DNA from: Candidatus Methanomethylophilaceae archaeon
GTDB taxonomy: Archaea > Thermoplasmatota > Thermoplasmata > Methanomassiliicoccales > Methanomethylophilaceae
Direction of reading: 5' to 3'
DNA length: 37,868 nt
Assembly: GCA_017395275.1 (NCBI GenBank)
Contig: JAFPVN010000164.1
Span: 1 to 37,868 of the forward strand
Positions 1 to 7,123 of the stretch are shown piece by piece. Both the position numbers and the translations under genes were made by a program. Position 1 is the first letter of the stretch; each line of letters starts with the position of its first letter. The notes below the pieces were generated by a model that made no database searches, was not told the DNA's origin, and was given only the letters and a program-made list of their open reading frames with translations.

Positions 1-178
1 GCAGTTTACCATGTTTCACCGCTGTCCCGTTGACGGCACACTCTTACGATTGTCCCGTCTAACGGAACATTCGTAGCATCGAACGTCAGAGCCAAGAGGG
101 CACGCCCGAGGGCGGAGATCTTCGGCTCTCCATGTTATCTTTTTGTGTTCGCAAGTCCCGGTTGGGTCTCGCGCATTA
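1..178 (-). ncRNA. Possible structured RNA, cut by the left window edge
   Basis: No convincing protein reads through bases 1-250. On the minus strand a TATA-like element (about 200-207) is followed about 25 bases later by sequence rich in complementary segments. One long stem joins about 91-100 with 123-133 and has an inner GC hairpin; another joins the segments around 152-157 and 170-175. The part nearest the window edge reads GGTGAAACATGGTAAACTGC on the minus strand, which resembles the conserved P10/P11 region of RNase P RNA. The expected upstream RNase P element (GAGGAAAGTC-like) was not found, so the identity is unproven. It could equally be an unknown small RNA or structured DNA. The call rests only on stems seen by eye. 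Confidence 0.25.
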
Positions 179-250
179 CCCCCTTACACACGACTGGTAT
201 ATAACGGTTATGGTCTCGGCCATACGGAGGACAATGAAGCGTCCGGACGC

Positions 251-592
251 TCAGTATCTTCTGACGACACCGCACCTGCAGCCCGAATCGTACTCGTCCT
301 TGGTGAGCTGGGTCCAGTCCCCGAGGACATCGTGCACCCAGCTGTCGTCCATACGCTGCGATTCGAACTCAGTCATGGAGATCACGTACGCCAGTTCCCT
401 GGTGCTCGCGCCGCATTTGACGGCCGCGTGGAAGTGCGACCTGACGGCGATCGGGCTCCTGGAACGGATGGCCAATGCGAATGCGATGAGATGGTAGGTC
501 TTGTCGTCGAAGGGACGCTTCATCTCCATGGCGGACTCGACCTCGTCCATGGCCTCCGAGAACTCCGGGAAATACTCCTCTGTGAACTTCAT
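251..592 (-). CDS. Carboxymuconolactone decarboxylase (CMD/AhpD-like) family protein lacking the redox cysteines
   Basis: A small all-helical protein of 113 residues from the chosen start. The central stretch DKTYHLIAFALAI...HFHAAVKCGAS matches the CMD core helix and the H-x3-A-x3-GAS/T signature of the AhpD/CMD fold. The CxxC that precedes this His in peroxidase-type members is absent (RSPIAVRSH instead), so thiol peroxidase activity is unlikely; a few Cys remain near the C-terminus. The ATG at 592 is preferred over 598 because GAGGA lies six bases before it, while it abuts the 598 codon directly. It follows the DUF5714 gene almost without gap, so the two are co-transcribed. Its substrate is unknown. 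Confidence 0.7.
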   Translation of the reverse strand: MKFTEEYFPEFSEAMDEVESAMEMKRPFDDKTYHLIAFALAIRSRSPIAVRSHFHAAVKCGASTRELAYVISMTEFESQRMDDSWVHDVLGDWTQLTKDEYDSGCRCGVVRRY

Positions 593-594
593 TT

Positions 595-1167
595 TCATTC
601 CTCAACGTTCTTAATAATATAGAAGGGACACCTGTGCCCGATGCACTCCCTGTTGTCGTCCGACCTCGTGCATCCGTAAGCGGACGGGTGCAATACGATA
701 CCGAACTCCCTCTCCAGGAATGCGCATGCGGTCTGTATGGACAGTACCGCATTCCTCTTGCAGCACCTCGGTCCTCCCACATCGGCTATCCGTGCGAGCG
801 ATTCGGACGTCAATCTGTTGCACTGCGCCCACCTCTTACCCTTGGATATGGGATTGGTGCGGGTAACCACGCTCAGGAACAGCCCCGTGCCGACGGCGGA
901 ACCGCAGGTCCCCCAGTATCCGCAGATCATCTCCGGCACCTCCGATGCCCTCTCCGCAGCCTCATTGAGATACGACCTGAGGTCGAAATCCCTCACGACG
1001 CTCCAATAGGCCGTGACCAGGACCATCGGCACGATGATGTGGTGCATACGGCTGTGCATGGGCACCTCGGGGTCGCGGATGAGCATCCTGAACAGTTTCA
1101 CGGGATCGTCGGTGGCATTCTCCACGCACACATCCACGAAACGCTGGTACACCGTATCCGCAGCCAT
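595..1167 (-). CDS. DUF5714 domain protein
   Basis: A 190-residue cysteine-rich protein with the features I associate with DUF5714: an N-terminal HHIIVPMVLVTAY helix, a CGYWGTCGSAVGTG segment with two Cys, a WAQCNRLTS block, then GGPRCCKRN. Function is unknown; members are often found near methyltransferases or redox proteins. The ATG at 1167 is chosen over an upstream in-frame ATG (1266) because a TATA element at about 1191-1200 would start transcription near base 1168, giving a leaderless mRNA, and because the extra residues of the long form do not look conserved. It ends within the first codons of the downstream CMD gene, so the two form an operon. Confidence 0.75.
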   Translation of the reverse strand: MAADTVYQRFVDVCVENATDDPVKLFRMLIRDPEVPMHSRMHHIIVPMVLVTAYWSVVRDFDLRSYLNEAAERASEVPEMICGYWGTCGSAVGTGLFLSVVTRTNPISKGKRWAQCNRLTSESLARIADVGGPRCCKRNAVLSIQTACAFLEREFGIVLHPSAYGCTRSDDNRECIGHRCPFYIIKNVEE

Positions 1168-1190
1168 CGGTATAGCAAGGACAATCACTC

Positions 1191-1200
1191 TAAAATATAT
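1191..1200. promoter_or_regulatory. Bidirectional TATA element between two divergent leaderless genes
   Basis: The AT-only run TAAAATATAT sits about 25-30 bases from the ATG at 1167 (minus) and about 25 bases from the ATG at 1221 (plus). Both distances fit the archaeal TATA-to-start spacing for leaderless transcripts, so one element may serve both directions. Seen in sequence; activity is inferred. Confidence 0.55.
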
Positions 1201-1220
1201 GGCGATGCAATCCGCAGACC

Positions 1221-1868
1221 ATGAAATACCTGGTACTGACCGACCTGCACGGCAAGAGATCCGCAATGGATTGGATCAACCCCCTGATCAAGAACGAGGG
1301 CATCGACTGCGTACTGTTCCTGGGCGACGCCGTGGAACTCCCGACCGCACCCGAGGAGTCGATCAAGATGATCGGCATGATCGAGTGCAAGCGCATACTC
1401 GCCATCCCCGGGAACATAGACTCCCCGGACATGATAGGCATGATCGATCAGGTGGCGGAGAACATGCACGGCAAGGGCAAGCAGGTAGGGGACGTGTACA
1501 TCGCCGGTTTCGGCGGTAGCAACCCCACCATCTTCGACACCCCCTGCGAGTTCCAGGAGGATGCCATCTCCGAAGCGCTGGAGAAGGTCTCGAAGGAGGG
1601 CATGGTCCTGATGGTCCACGCGCCCGCATACGGCATCAACGACCAGATTCCCTCAGGACTCAGCGTCGGGAGCAAGGCCATACTGGACATCTGCAAGAAG
1701 TACCGTCCCAAGGTCGTCCTCTCGGGCCACATCCACGAGGCCTTCGGAAGACAGGACATCGACGGCACCATCTACGTGAACCCGGGTCCGGCCAAGGACG
1801 GACGCGCCGCCATCATGACCGTCGACGGCGGGAAGATAGACGTGCGCCTGCTCGGACCCACCGATTGA
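1221..1868 (+). CDS. YfcE/MJ0936-like metallophosphoesterase
   Basis: A 215-residue calcineurin-like phosphoesterase. The metal-binding motifs are all present in order: D-x-H (DLHG, residues 8-11), GDAVE, GNIDS, an isolated His in VHAP, and GHIHE near residue 172. The protein ends with the short beta strands typical of the single-domain YfcE/MJ0936 family, whose members hydrolyse phosphodiesters in vitro; the natural substrate is unknown. It starts about 25 bases after a TATA run and is probably leaderless. It is followed by rps8e with its own promoter. Confidence 0.88.
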   Translation: MKYLVLTDLHGKRSAMDWINPLIKNEGIDCVLFLGDAVELPTAPEESIKMIGMIECKRILAIPGNIDSPDMIGMIDQVAENMHGKGKQVGDVYIAGFGGSNPTIFDTPCEFQEDAISEALEKVSKEGMVLMVHAPAYGINDQIPSGLSVGSKAILDICKKYRPKVVLSGHIHEAFGRQDIDGTIYVNPGPAKDGRAAIMTVDGGKIDVRLLGPTD

Positions 1869-1916
1869 CGGGATAGTTTTAAATATAAAACCATAAATTG
1901 GGGAAGTTGAGTAATC

Positions 1917-2297
1917 ATGGCACTTTGGCAGGGAAAACCCAACAAGAAATCCACCGGCGGAAGGCTGGTTCCCAGCAAGGGAAAGAGGAAGTTCGAGATC
2001 GGCAGAGAGAAGCAGTACACCAAGCTCGGAACACAGAGCCTGAAGCAGTACCGCACCTGCGGAGGAAATGTCAAGGTAGGAATGCTCGCAGCAGAGTTCG
2101 CGAACGTCGTTGACAAGAAGACCAACACCGTCAAGAAGGTCAAGATCACAAATGTCAAGACGAACCCGGCAGACCCCAACTACGTCCAGCGTAACATCAT
2201 CAACAAGGGTGCTACCATCGAGACGGAGCTCGGAACTGCCATCGTTACATCCAGGCCCGGCCAGGATGGAGCGGTCAACGCGGTCCTGATTGCCTGA
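1917..2297 (+). CDS. rps8e: 30S ribosomal protein S8e
   Basis: 126 residues, basic, of normal length for archaeal S8e. The N-terminus (WQGKPNKKSTGGR) and the repeated beta-rich body (GNVKVGMLAAEFANV, INKGATIETELG) are diagnostic. The protein belongs to the small ribosomal subunit and has no bacterial counterpart. A strong TATA element (TTTTAAATATAAA, about 1877-1889) precedes the ATG by about 33 bases, giving a very short leader. srp19 follows after 41 bases in the same direction, a pairing that suits co-expression of translation and secretion factors. Confidence 0.96.
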   Translation: MALWQGKPNKKSTGGRLVPSKGKRKFEIGREKQYTKLGTQSLKQYRTCGGNVKVGMLAAEFANVVDKKTNTVKKVKITNVKTNPADPNYVQRNIINKGATIETELGTAIVTSRPGQDGAVNAVLIA

Positions 2298-2338
2298 GTG
2301 TCCAAACCTTTTCAACCCACTTCCCCCTTTCTGATAGC

Positions 2339-2629
2339 ATGGCATACGACGACGACAACGCTATCGTCCTGTGGCCCGAGTATTTCGACAGGAACAGGAC
2401 GCGTTCCCAGGGGAGGAGACTCCCGGTCCAGCTGTGCGTAGACAAACCTGATCTGGACATCATCGCTAAAGGCGCGATGATCCTCGATCTCGAATTCAAG
2501 ATCTTCGAGGACAAGTCCTATCCCGCGGACTGGGCCGCACATGCCGGCTGCGTCCGCGTCGAAAAAGGGAAGATCTCCAAGAGCGAACTGCTCAGGGAGA
2601 TCGGAAAGACCCTTGTTGCCAACAGCTGA
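2339..2629 (+). CDS. srp19: Signal recognition particle subunit SRP19
   Basis: 96 residues. The N-terminal IVLWPEYFDRNRTRSQGRR is the SRP19 signature that contacts the tips of helices 6 and 8 of 7S RNA. SRP19 binds SRP RNA first and orders it for SRP54, so it acts in co-translational targeting of membrane proteins. The gene follows rps8e and is followed by a GC hairpin with a T-run (2658-2681). Length and motif are normal for archaea. Confidence 0.94.
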   Translation: MAYDDDNAIVLWPEYFDRNRTRSQGRRLPVQLCVDKPDLDIIAKGAMILDLEFKIFEDKSYPADWAAHAGCVRVEKGKISKSELLREIGKTLVANS

Positions 2630-2657
2630 CTGCTGGCACATTTTGTAAGATGTTAAA

Positions 2658-2681
2658 GCTGCGGATGACCGCAGCGTTTTT
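2658..2681. terminator. Hairpin with T-run between convergent genes
   Basis: A perfect seven-base stem (GCTGCGG / CCGCAGC, four-base loop ATGA) is followed on the plus strand by GTTTTT and on the minus strand by TTTAACAT. It sits between the ends of srp19 (plus) and the flavoprotein gene (minus), so it may serve both. Confidence 0.6.
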
Positions 2682-2686
2682 CCGCT

Positions 2687-3304
2687 TCAGCGTATGAAGT
2701 GGGTGGGTGTCCACGGCTCCTTCTCGGGAAGACCATACTTCTCCTTGCCCAGAGCGATGGATTTGATCAGGAAGGACATGTTCCTGGCGAGGACGCGCAT
2801 GGTCTGGAGACCCTCGGCGTCCTGCTCCGCATCGCCCTTCTCCCTCCCGTGCACGCTGTTCCAGTACTGGCTGGATGCGACGGGCATCCCCGCGATGGTG
2901 AAGTACTTGTTCAGCTGGTCGAATGTAGCGGAACACCCTCCGCGCCTGGCGACCGCAACGCTGGCCCCCACCTTCATGGTCTTGTCGAATCCCGAACTGT
3001 AGAACAGCCTGTCGAGGAACGCCACCAGCGTACCGTTGGCCGATGCGTAGTACACGGGAGACGCCGCCACGAGTCCGTCGGCATCCTTGAACTTGGCCGC
3101 GACCTCGTTCACGATGTCGTCGAACACGCACTTGCCGTTCTTCTTGCAGGAACCGCATGCGACGCATCCCCTGATCTCCATGTTCCCGATCTGGATGATC
3201 TCAGTCTCGATGCCTTCGGCCTTGAACACCTTCTCCATCTCTCCGAGAGCGATGGATGTGTTCCCGTTCTTCCTGGGGCTTCCGTTGAGCATAATGACCT
3301 TCAT
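2687..3304 (-). CDS. NADPH-dependent FMN reductase / iron-sulfur flavoprotein-type flavodoxin
   Basis: 205 residues from the ATG at 3304, preceded by GGAGAT. An in-frame start further upstream adds 24 residues with no flavodoxin character and was rejected. MKVIMLNGSPRKNGNTS is the FMN phosphate-binding loop of the flavodoxin_2/FMN_red fold. GCVACGSCKKNGKC is a compact four-Cys motif as in iron-sulfur flavoproteins, followed by DDI and SPVYYASANG. Such proteins transfer electrons between NAD(P)H or ferredoxin and quinones, oxygen or other acceptors. The partner cannot be named from context. The gene is convergent with srp19 and divergent from nnr. Confidence 0.85.
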   Translation of the reverse strand: MKVIMLNGSPRKNGNTSIALGEMEKVFKAEGIETEIIQIGNMEIRGCVACGSCKKNGKCVFDDIVNEVAAKFKDADGLVAASPVYYASANGTLVAFLDRLFYSSGFDKTMKVGASVAVARRGGCSATFDQLNKYFTIAGMPVASSQYWNSVHGREKGDAEQDAEGLQTMRVLARNMSFLIKSIALGKEKYGLPEKEPWTPTHFIR

Positions 3305-3389
3305 AACTATCTCCGACAGGGTATCTGTCGGGTCGGATAAAGGATTTGGTGTCGATAGGGTCATTATATTGAACATCGATTACGGTCCC

Positions 3390-4763
3390 ATGATCACCGC
3401 TCTCGAATCGCGTATCCTCGATGCGAATTCGGAATCCATGGGAGTCAGCGTTGAGACGCTGATGAGGAATGCAGGTCTGGCACTTGCGGAGTTCGTCGGG
3501 AAGGAGGCGAAAGGCAGGATACTGTTCATCTGCGGGAGCGGGAACAACGGCGGCGACGGTTACGCCGCATACATGTCCCTAAAGGACAGATCGGACGTCT
3601 GCGCCTTCAGGGAACCGAAGTCCCCGTTGTGCAGGAAGATGGCCAAGGATATCAGAACGATACCTTACGGGGATCTGAATCTGAACGGTTACGATGTCAT
3701 CGTGGACTGCGTACTGGGTACCGGACCGTCGGGACAGCTGAGACAGGAATATCTGGATTACATAGACCGCCTGAATTCCTCCGGGAAGAAGATAATCTCG
3801 TGCGACGTGCCGACCGGATTCGGCACGGATACCATGGTCAGACCGTATGCGACGATCACATTCCACGATGTCAAGAATGGGATGGGAGCGGAATGCGGCA
3901 TAATCGGAATCAGGGACATCGGCATCCCGCCGGAGGCATCGCTTGTCGTTGGGAAGGGTGATTTCCTGAGATATCCCGTCCCAAAGGATGACAGCCACAA
4001 GGGGCAGAACGGCAGGCTCCTGATCGTAGGCGGAGGCCCGTACGTAGGCGCACCGATCATGGCGGCGATGGCGTCGCTGAGGGCGGGGGTGGATCTCGTG
4101 ACCGTGATGTCCCCGAAAGGCAGTTTCCTCCCCATAGCATCGTACTCGCCCGCATACATGGTGAGATGCCTGAGCGGCCAAACGCTGTGCATGGACGATG
4201 TCGACGTGATAATCGAGGCATCGAAGAAGGCTGATGCGGTACTGATCGGCCCGGGTCTCGGGACCTCGCCGGAGACGGCGGAGGCCGTAAGGGTGATCAC
4301 AGCCAAAATCGATGTGCCAGCAGTCATAGATGCGGACGGTATAACCTGTATCTCCGGAGCGATCCCGAAGGATAAGCACATGGTGTTCACGCCGCATGCG
4401 GCGGAACTAGCCCGCCTCACGGGAAGGAAGGACCCAGGCGACGGAGAGGTATCCTCCTTCTGTAGAGAGAACGGATGCGTCATCCTGCGCAAGGGACGTG
4501 TCGATTCGATCTACGACGGCAAGAGGGTCCGCGAGAACAGGACCGGTTCTCCCGGGATGACCGTCGGAGGGACGGGGGACGTCCTCGCCGGCACAGTGGC
4601 GGGACTCATGGCCAAGGGCATGTCCGGATTCGATGCCGCATGCCTCGGTGCCCACATATGCGGCCTCGCAGGCGAATTCGCCTACGGGGTGCACTCCTAC
4701 GGCATGAACGCGACGGATGTCATCGACGGGATCGGACGGGTCCTGAAGGAAGGTCTCGAATGA
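3390..4763 (+). CDS. nnr: Bifunctional NAD(P)HX epimerase / ADP-dependent dehydratase
   Basis: 457 residues. The N-terminal half is a YjeF_N epimerase domain (RNAGLALAEF, then CGSGNNGGDGYAA). The C-terminal half is a ribokinase-like dehydratase with GRLLIVGGG, GPGLGTSPETA, DADGI, TPHAAELARLTG and the nucleotide-binding GSPGMTVGGTGDVLAG. The enzyme repairs hydrated NADH/NADPH using ADP. The ATG at 3390 is chosen because a TATA element (about 3363-3370) lies 25 bases before it, indicating a leaderless mRNA. In-frame codons further upstream extend over the flavoprotein gene and are not plausible. The stop codon overlaps the next gene by four bases. Confidence 0.93.
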   Translation: MITALESRILDANSESMGVSVETLMRNAGLALAEFVGKEAKGRILFICGSGNNGGDGYAAYMSLKDRSDVCAFREPKSPLCRKMAKDIRTIPYGDLNLNGYDVIVDCVLGTGPSGQLRQEYLDYIDRLNSSGKKIISCDVPTGFGTDTMVRPYATITFHDVKNGMGAECGIIGIRDIGIPPEASLVVGKGDFLRYPVPKDDSHKGQNGRLLIVGGGPYVGAPIMAAMASLRAGVDLVTVMSPKGSFLPIASYSPAYMVRCLSGQTLCMDDVDVIIEASKKADAVLIGPGLGTSPETAEAVRVITAKIDVPAVIDADGITCISGAIPKDKHMVFTPHAAELARLTGRKDPGDGEVSSFCRENGCVILRKGRVDSIYDGKRVRENRTGSPGMTVGGTGDVLAGTVAGLMAKGMSGFDAACLGAHICGLAGEFAYGVHSYGMNATDVIDGIGRVLKEGLE

Positions 4764-5527
4764 CCGAAATCCAGCCGGTGCACGGGATACCTGCCCTCCG
4801 CGTGGGCACCACCCTGGTGATAGCCGACCTCCATATCGGATTGGAGGCGCAGCTGGTCAGCAAGGGGTTCCATATCACATCCAGGACGGAGGACATGTTC
4901 GATGCCATCATGGCGGCATCGGACGGATGCAACAAGCTCATAGTCCTCGGGGATGTGAAGAACAGCGTCCCCGGCTCCAGCAAGCAGGAGTACCGCGAGA
5001 TACCCGACTTCTTCTGCAGACTGTCGGAGCATTTCAACTCGGTGACGGTCGTCAGGGGCAACCACGATACCAACATCGAGGAGTACCTCCCTCCTGAGAT
5101 ACGCACGGCCCCCGCATCCGGCCTCAGGATAGACGACGTGGGATTCATTCACGGCCATACCTGGCCTTCGGCCGTGGTCATGGGATGCAAGACCCTGGTC
5201 CTGGCCCACAACCACCCCGCGATGTACTTCGTGGACGGGGTCAAGAAGCAGACCGCAGAGCCCTGCTGGCTCAGGGGCAGGTTCGTCTCCGGCGGCGATA
5301 AGTACGACAGGTATCCGGAATCGTTCATAGTGGTGCCGGCGTTCAACCGCATACTGGGCGGATCGCCGGTGAACGCGGAGAACGGGGAGTTCCTCGGTCC
5401 GCTGATGAAACCGGAGTTCATGGACCTGGACAACGCGGGCATCTATCTCCTGGACGGGATCTACCTCGGCAGGAGGAAGGACAACCTGGTGAAATGCCGC
5501 CTCAGCTCCCGCTACAACAGGGACTGA
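4760..5527 (+). CDS. Archaeal SbcD-related metallophosphoesterase
   Basis: 255 residues starting at an ATGA overlap with the nnr stop codon, so translation is coupled. The motifs run IADLHIGLE (D-x-H), GDVKN, RGNHDTN and GHTW, then LAHNHP: the order of the archaeal phosphoesterase family related to SbcD nucleases (often annotated MJ0037-like). It probably hydrolyses phosphodiesters with two metal ions. Neither the SbcC partner nor a helicase is adjacent, so a repair role is not supported here. Two in-frame ATGs upstream lie inside nnr and were rejected. Confidence 0.87.
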   Translation: MTEIQPVHGIPALRVGTTLVIADLHIGLEAQLVSKGFHITSRTEDMFDAIMAASDGCNKLIVLGDVKNSVPGSSKQEYREIPDFFCRLSEHFNSVTVVRGNHDTNIEEYLPPEIRTAPASGLRIDDVGFIHGHTWPSAVVMGCKTLVLAHNHPAMYFVDGVKKQTAEPCWLRGRFVSGGDKYDRYPESFIVVPAFNRILGGSPVNAENGEFLGPLMKPEFMDLDNAGIYLLDGIYLGRRKDNLVKCRLSSRYNRD

Positions 5528-5577
5528 AAGCACAGTGCCAGCATATTGTTTTTGAAATTGAAAAAGAAAAATGTTAA

Positions 5578-5595
5578 AGGGGGCTTTCGCCCCCT
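5578..5595 (-). terminator. Terminator hairpin after the mvh operon
   Basis: A seven-base stem (AGGGGGC / GCCCCCT) closes a GAAA tetraloop when read on the minus strand. It is followed by TTTAACATTTTTCTTTTTC, a strongly U-rich tract, ten bases downstream of mvhA. A good fit for termination of the hdrA-mvhDGA transcript. Confidence 0.75.
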
Positions 5596-5604
5596 GTTTT
5601 CACA

Positions 5605-7122
5605 TCAGTCGCGGGAGATGGTCTCGATGACCTTTCCGTCCCTGTTCTTGATGACCGCGGTCAGAGGCATCTTTCCGGGCAGGCTGTGGGTTGCACAGGA
5701 GTTGCACGGGTCATATGCCCTGAAGGCCATCTCGACCATGTTCAGGAGACCGGGGGAGACCTCGAAGTTGTGGATCAGACCCTTCGCGGCGTTCCTGACA
5801 TCGATGTTCATGGAACCGTTGTTGTTGGTTGTACCGACAACCAGGTTGCATGCGGTGACGATGCCGTTCTCGTCGCAGGTGTAGTCGTGCGTGAGGGTTC
5901 CTCTGGGGGCCTCGACGCATCCGACTCCGCGTCCTCCGGGGACGAGGTCGGTCTGCTTGATGTCTCCGTTGAGCAGGTCTGCGTGCTGAGCGTCCTCGAG
6001 GGTCTTCTCAGCGGCGTAGAGCAGCTCGATGACTCTTGCCCAGTGGGTCGCCAGGGTGAAGTGGACGGGTCCCTCGATTCCGAGGTCCTTGAAGAATCCA
6101 CGGTACTCCATGAGCGCGTCGTGGGCGAGCGGGGTGGAGATGTCCTTACAGACGTTGAGCCTGGACAGGGGGGTAGCTCTGTAGATACCGCTGTCGGGGC
6201 CCGCGTACAGTCCCTTGTATCCGATCTTCTTCAGGTAGGGGAACTTCTCGTAGGACCAGGGCTCGGCTGCCTCGGCGATGTTGTCGAGGTAGTCGTAGGG
6301 GTCGTACTTGGCGAACTCGTTACCCTTCTGGTCGACGACCTTGACGGGTCCGTCGTGGAACTCGAGGTTGTCGTCCTTGTTGACCAGTCCCATGTAGTAG
6401 GACTCCTGGTAGTACAGGTCGGGGTTCTTGATGATGTTGACGTAGTCCTCGTTGGACAGTACGACATCCTTCAGGACCTGCATCGAGGTCTGGGCGAACT
6501 TCACGAGCTGCTCCGCATATCCGACGATCTCCTTCTGCTCGGCGGCGTTGATTGCCTTGGTCACTCCGCCGGGAACTCCCATGACGGGGTGGGTTGCCTT
6601 TCCACCGATGATTGCCTGAATCCTCTGTGCCTGGGACCTTGCCCTGAGGACTGCTCCTCCGAGCTCGAGTCCGACACGTCCGACGACTCCCAGGACGTTC
6701 CTCTCCGCGGCGGGTGCTGCGGGTCCGCACACGAAGTCGGGCGCTGCCAGTGCGTAGAAGTGCGCGATGTGGCTGTGCACGAAGTGTGCGTGGTAGAACA
6801 GGTCCCTGATCAGGAACGCGGTCGGGGTCGGCTTTGCGTTGAAACATCCGTCGATTGCCTTGGTGGAGGCGAGGTGGTGTGCACCGGGGCAGACACCGCA
6901 GAGCCTTGCAGTGATCTGGTTGAGCTCTGTTACCTTCCTGCCGATGCAGAACCTCTCGAATCCCCTGAGCTCGGGAACCTGCCAGTAGGTGTTCTCGACG
7001 TTTCCGTTGTCATCAAGGAAGATCTCGATCTTTCCGTGTCCCTCGAGACGGGTGATCGGGTCGATCAGGATCCTCTTGGTGTCTACTTTCTTCTTCTCAT
7101 CCCAAATGATAGGTGCGGCCAT
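5605..7122 (-). CDS. mvhA: F420-non-reducing [NiFe] hydrogenase large subunit MvhA
   Basis: 505 residues. Ni ligands come from ARLCGVCPGAHH (Cys75, Cys78, with His82) and from DPCNSCATH near the C-terminus (Cys473, Cys476). H2 is split at this site and electrons pass to MvhG, MvhD and HdrA. After His479 there are 26 further residues, a maturation tail that a HycI/HoxM-type endopeptidase would remove; no such protease or Hyp factor is encoded here. The gene starts one base after the mvhG stop and has a strong AGGAGGT ribosome site inside mvhG. It is the last gene of the operon and is followed by a clear terminator. Confidence 0.96.
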   Translation of the reverse strand: MAAPIIWDEKKKVDTKRILIDPITRLEGHGKIEIFLDDNGNVENTYWQVPELRGFERFCIGRKVTELNQITARLCGVCPGAHHLASTKAIDGCFNAKPTPTAFLIRDLFYHAHFVHSHIAHFYALAAPDFVCGPAAPAAERNVLGVVGRVGLELGGAVLRARSQAQRIQAIIGGKATHPVMGVPGGVTKAINAAEQKEIVGYAEQLVKFAQTSMQVLKDVVLSNEDYVNIIKNPDLYYQESYYMGLVNKDDNLEFHDGPVKVVDQKGNEFAKYDPYDYLDNIAEAAEPWSYEKFPYLKKIGYKGLYAGPDSGIYRATPLSRLNVCKDISTPLAHDALMEYRGFFKDLGIEGPVHFTLATHWARVIELLYAAEKTLEDAQHADLLNGDIKQTDLVPGGRGVGCVEAPRGTLTHDYTCDENGIVTACNLVVGTTNNNGSMNIDVRNAAKGLIHNFEVSPGLLNMVEMAFRAYDPCNSCATHSLPGKMPLTAVIKNRDGKVIETISRD

Positions 7123-7123
7123 G

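Noticed and set aside
1..178. Firm call of RNase P RNA
   Set aside because: Only one conserved segment is seen and the GAGGAAAGTC-like region is missing, so it is left as a candidate structured RNA.
132..622. Plus-strand open frames of 121 and 159 residues
   Set aside because: They run antisense to the CMD gene, show no recognisable family, and have compositions typical of shadow frames in GC-rich DNA.
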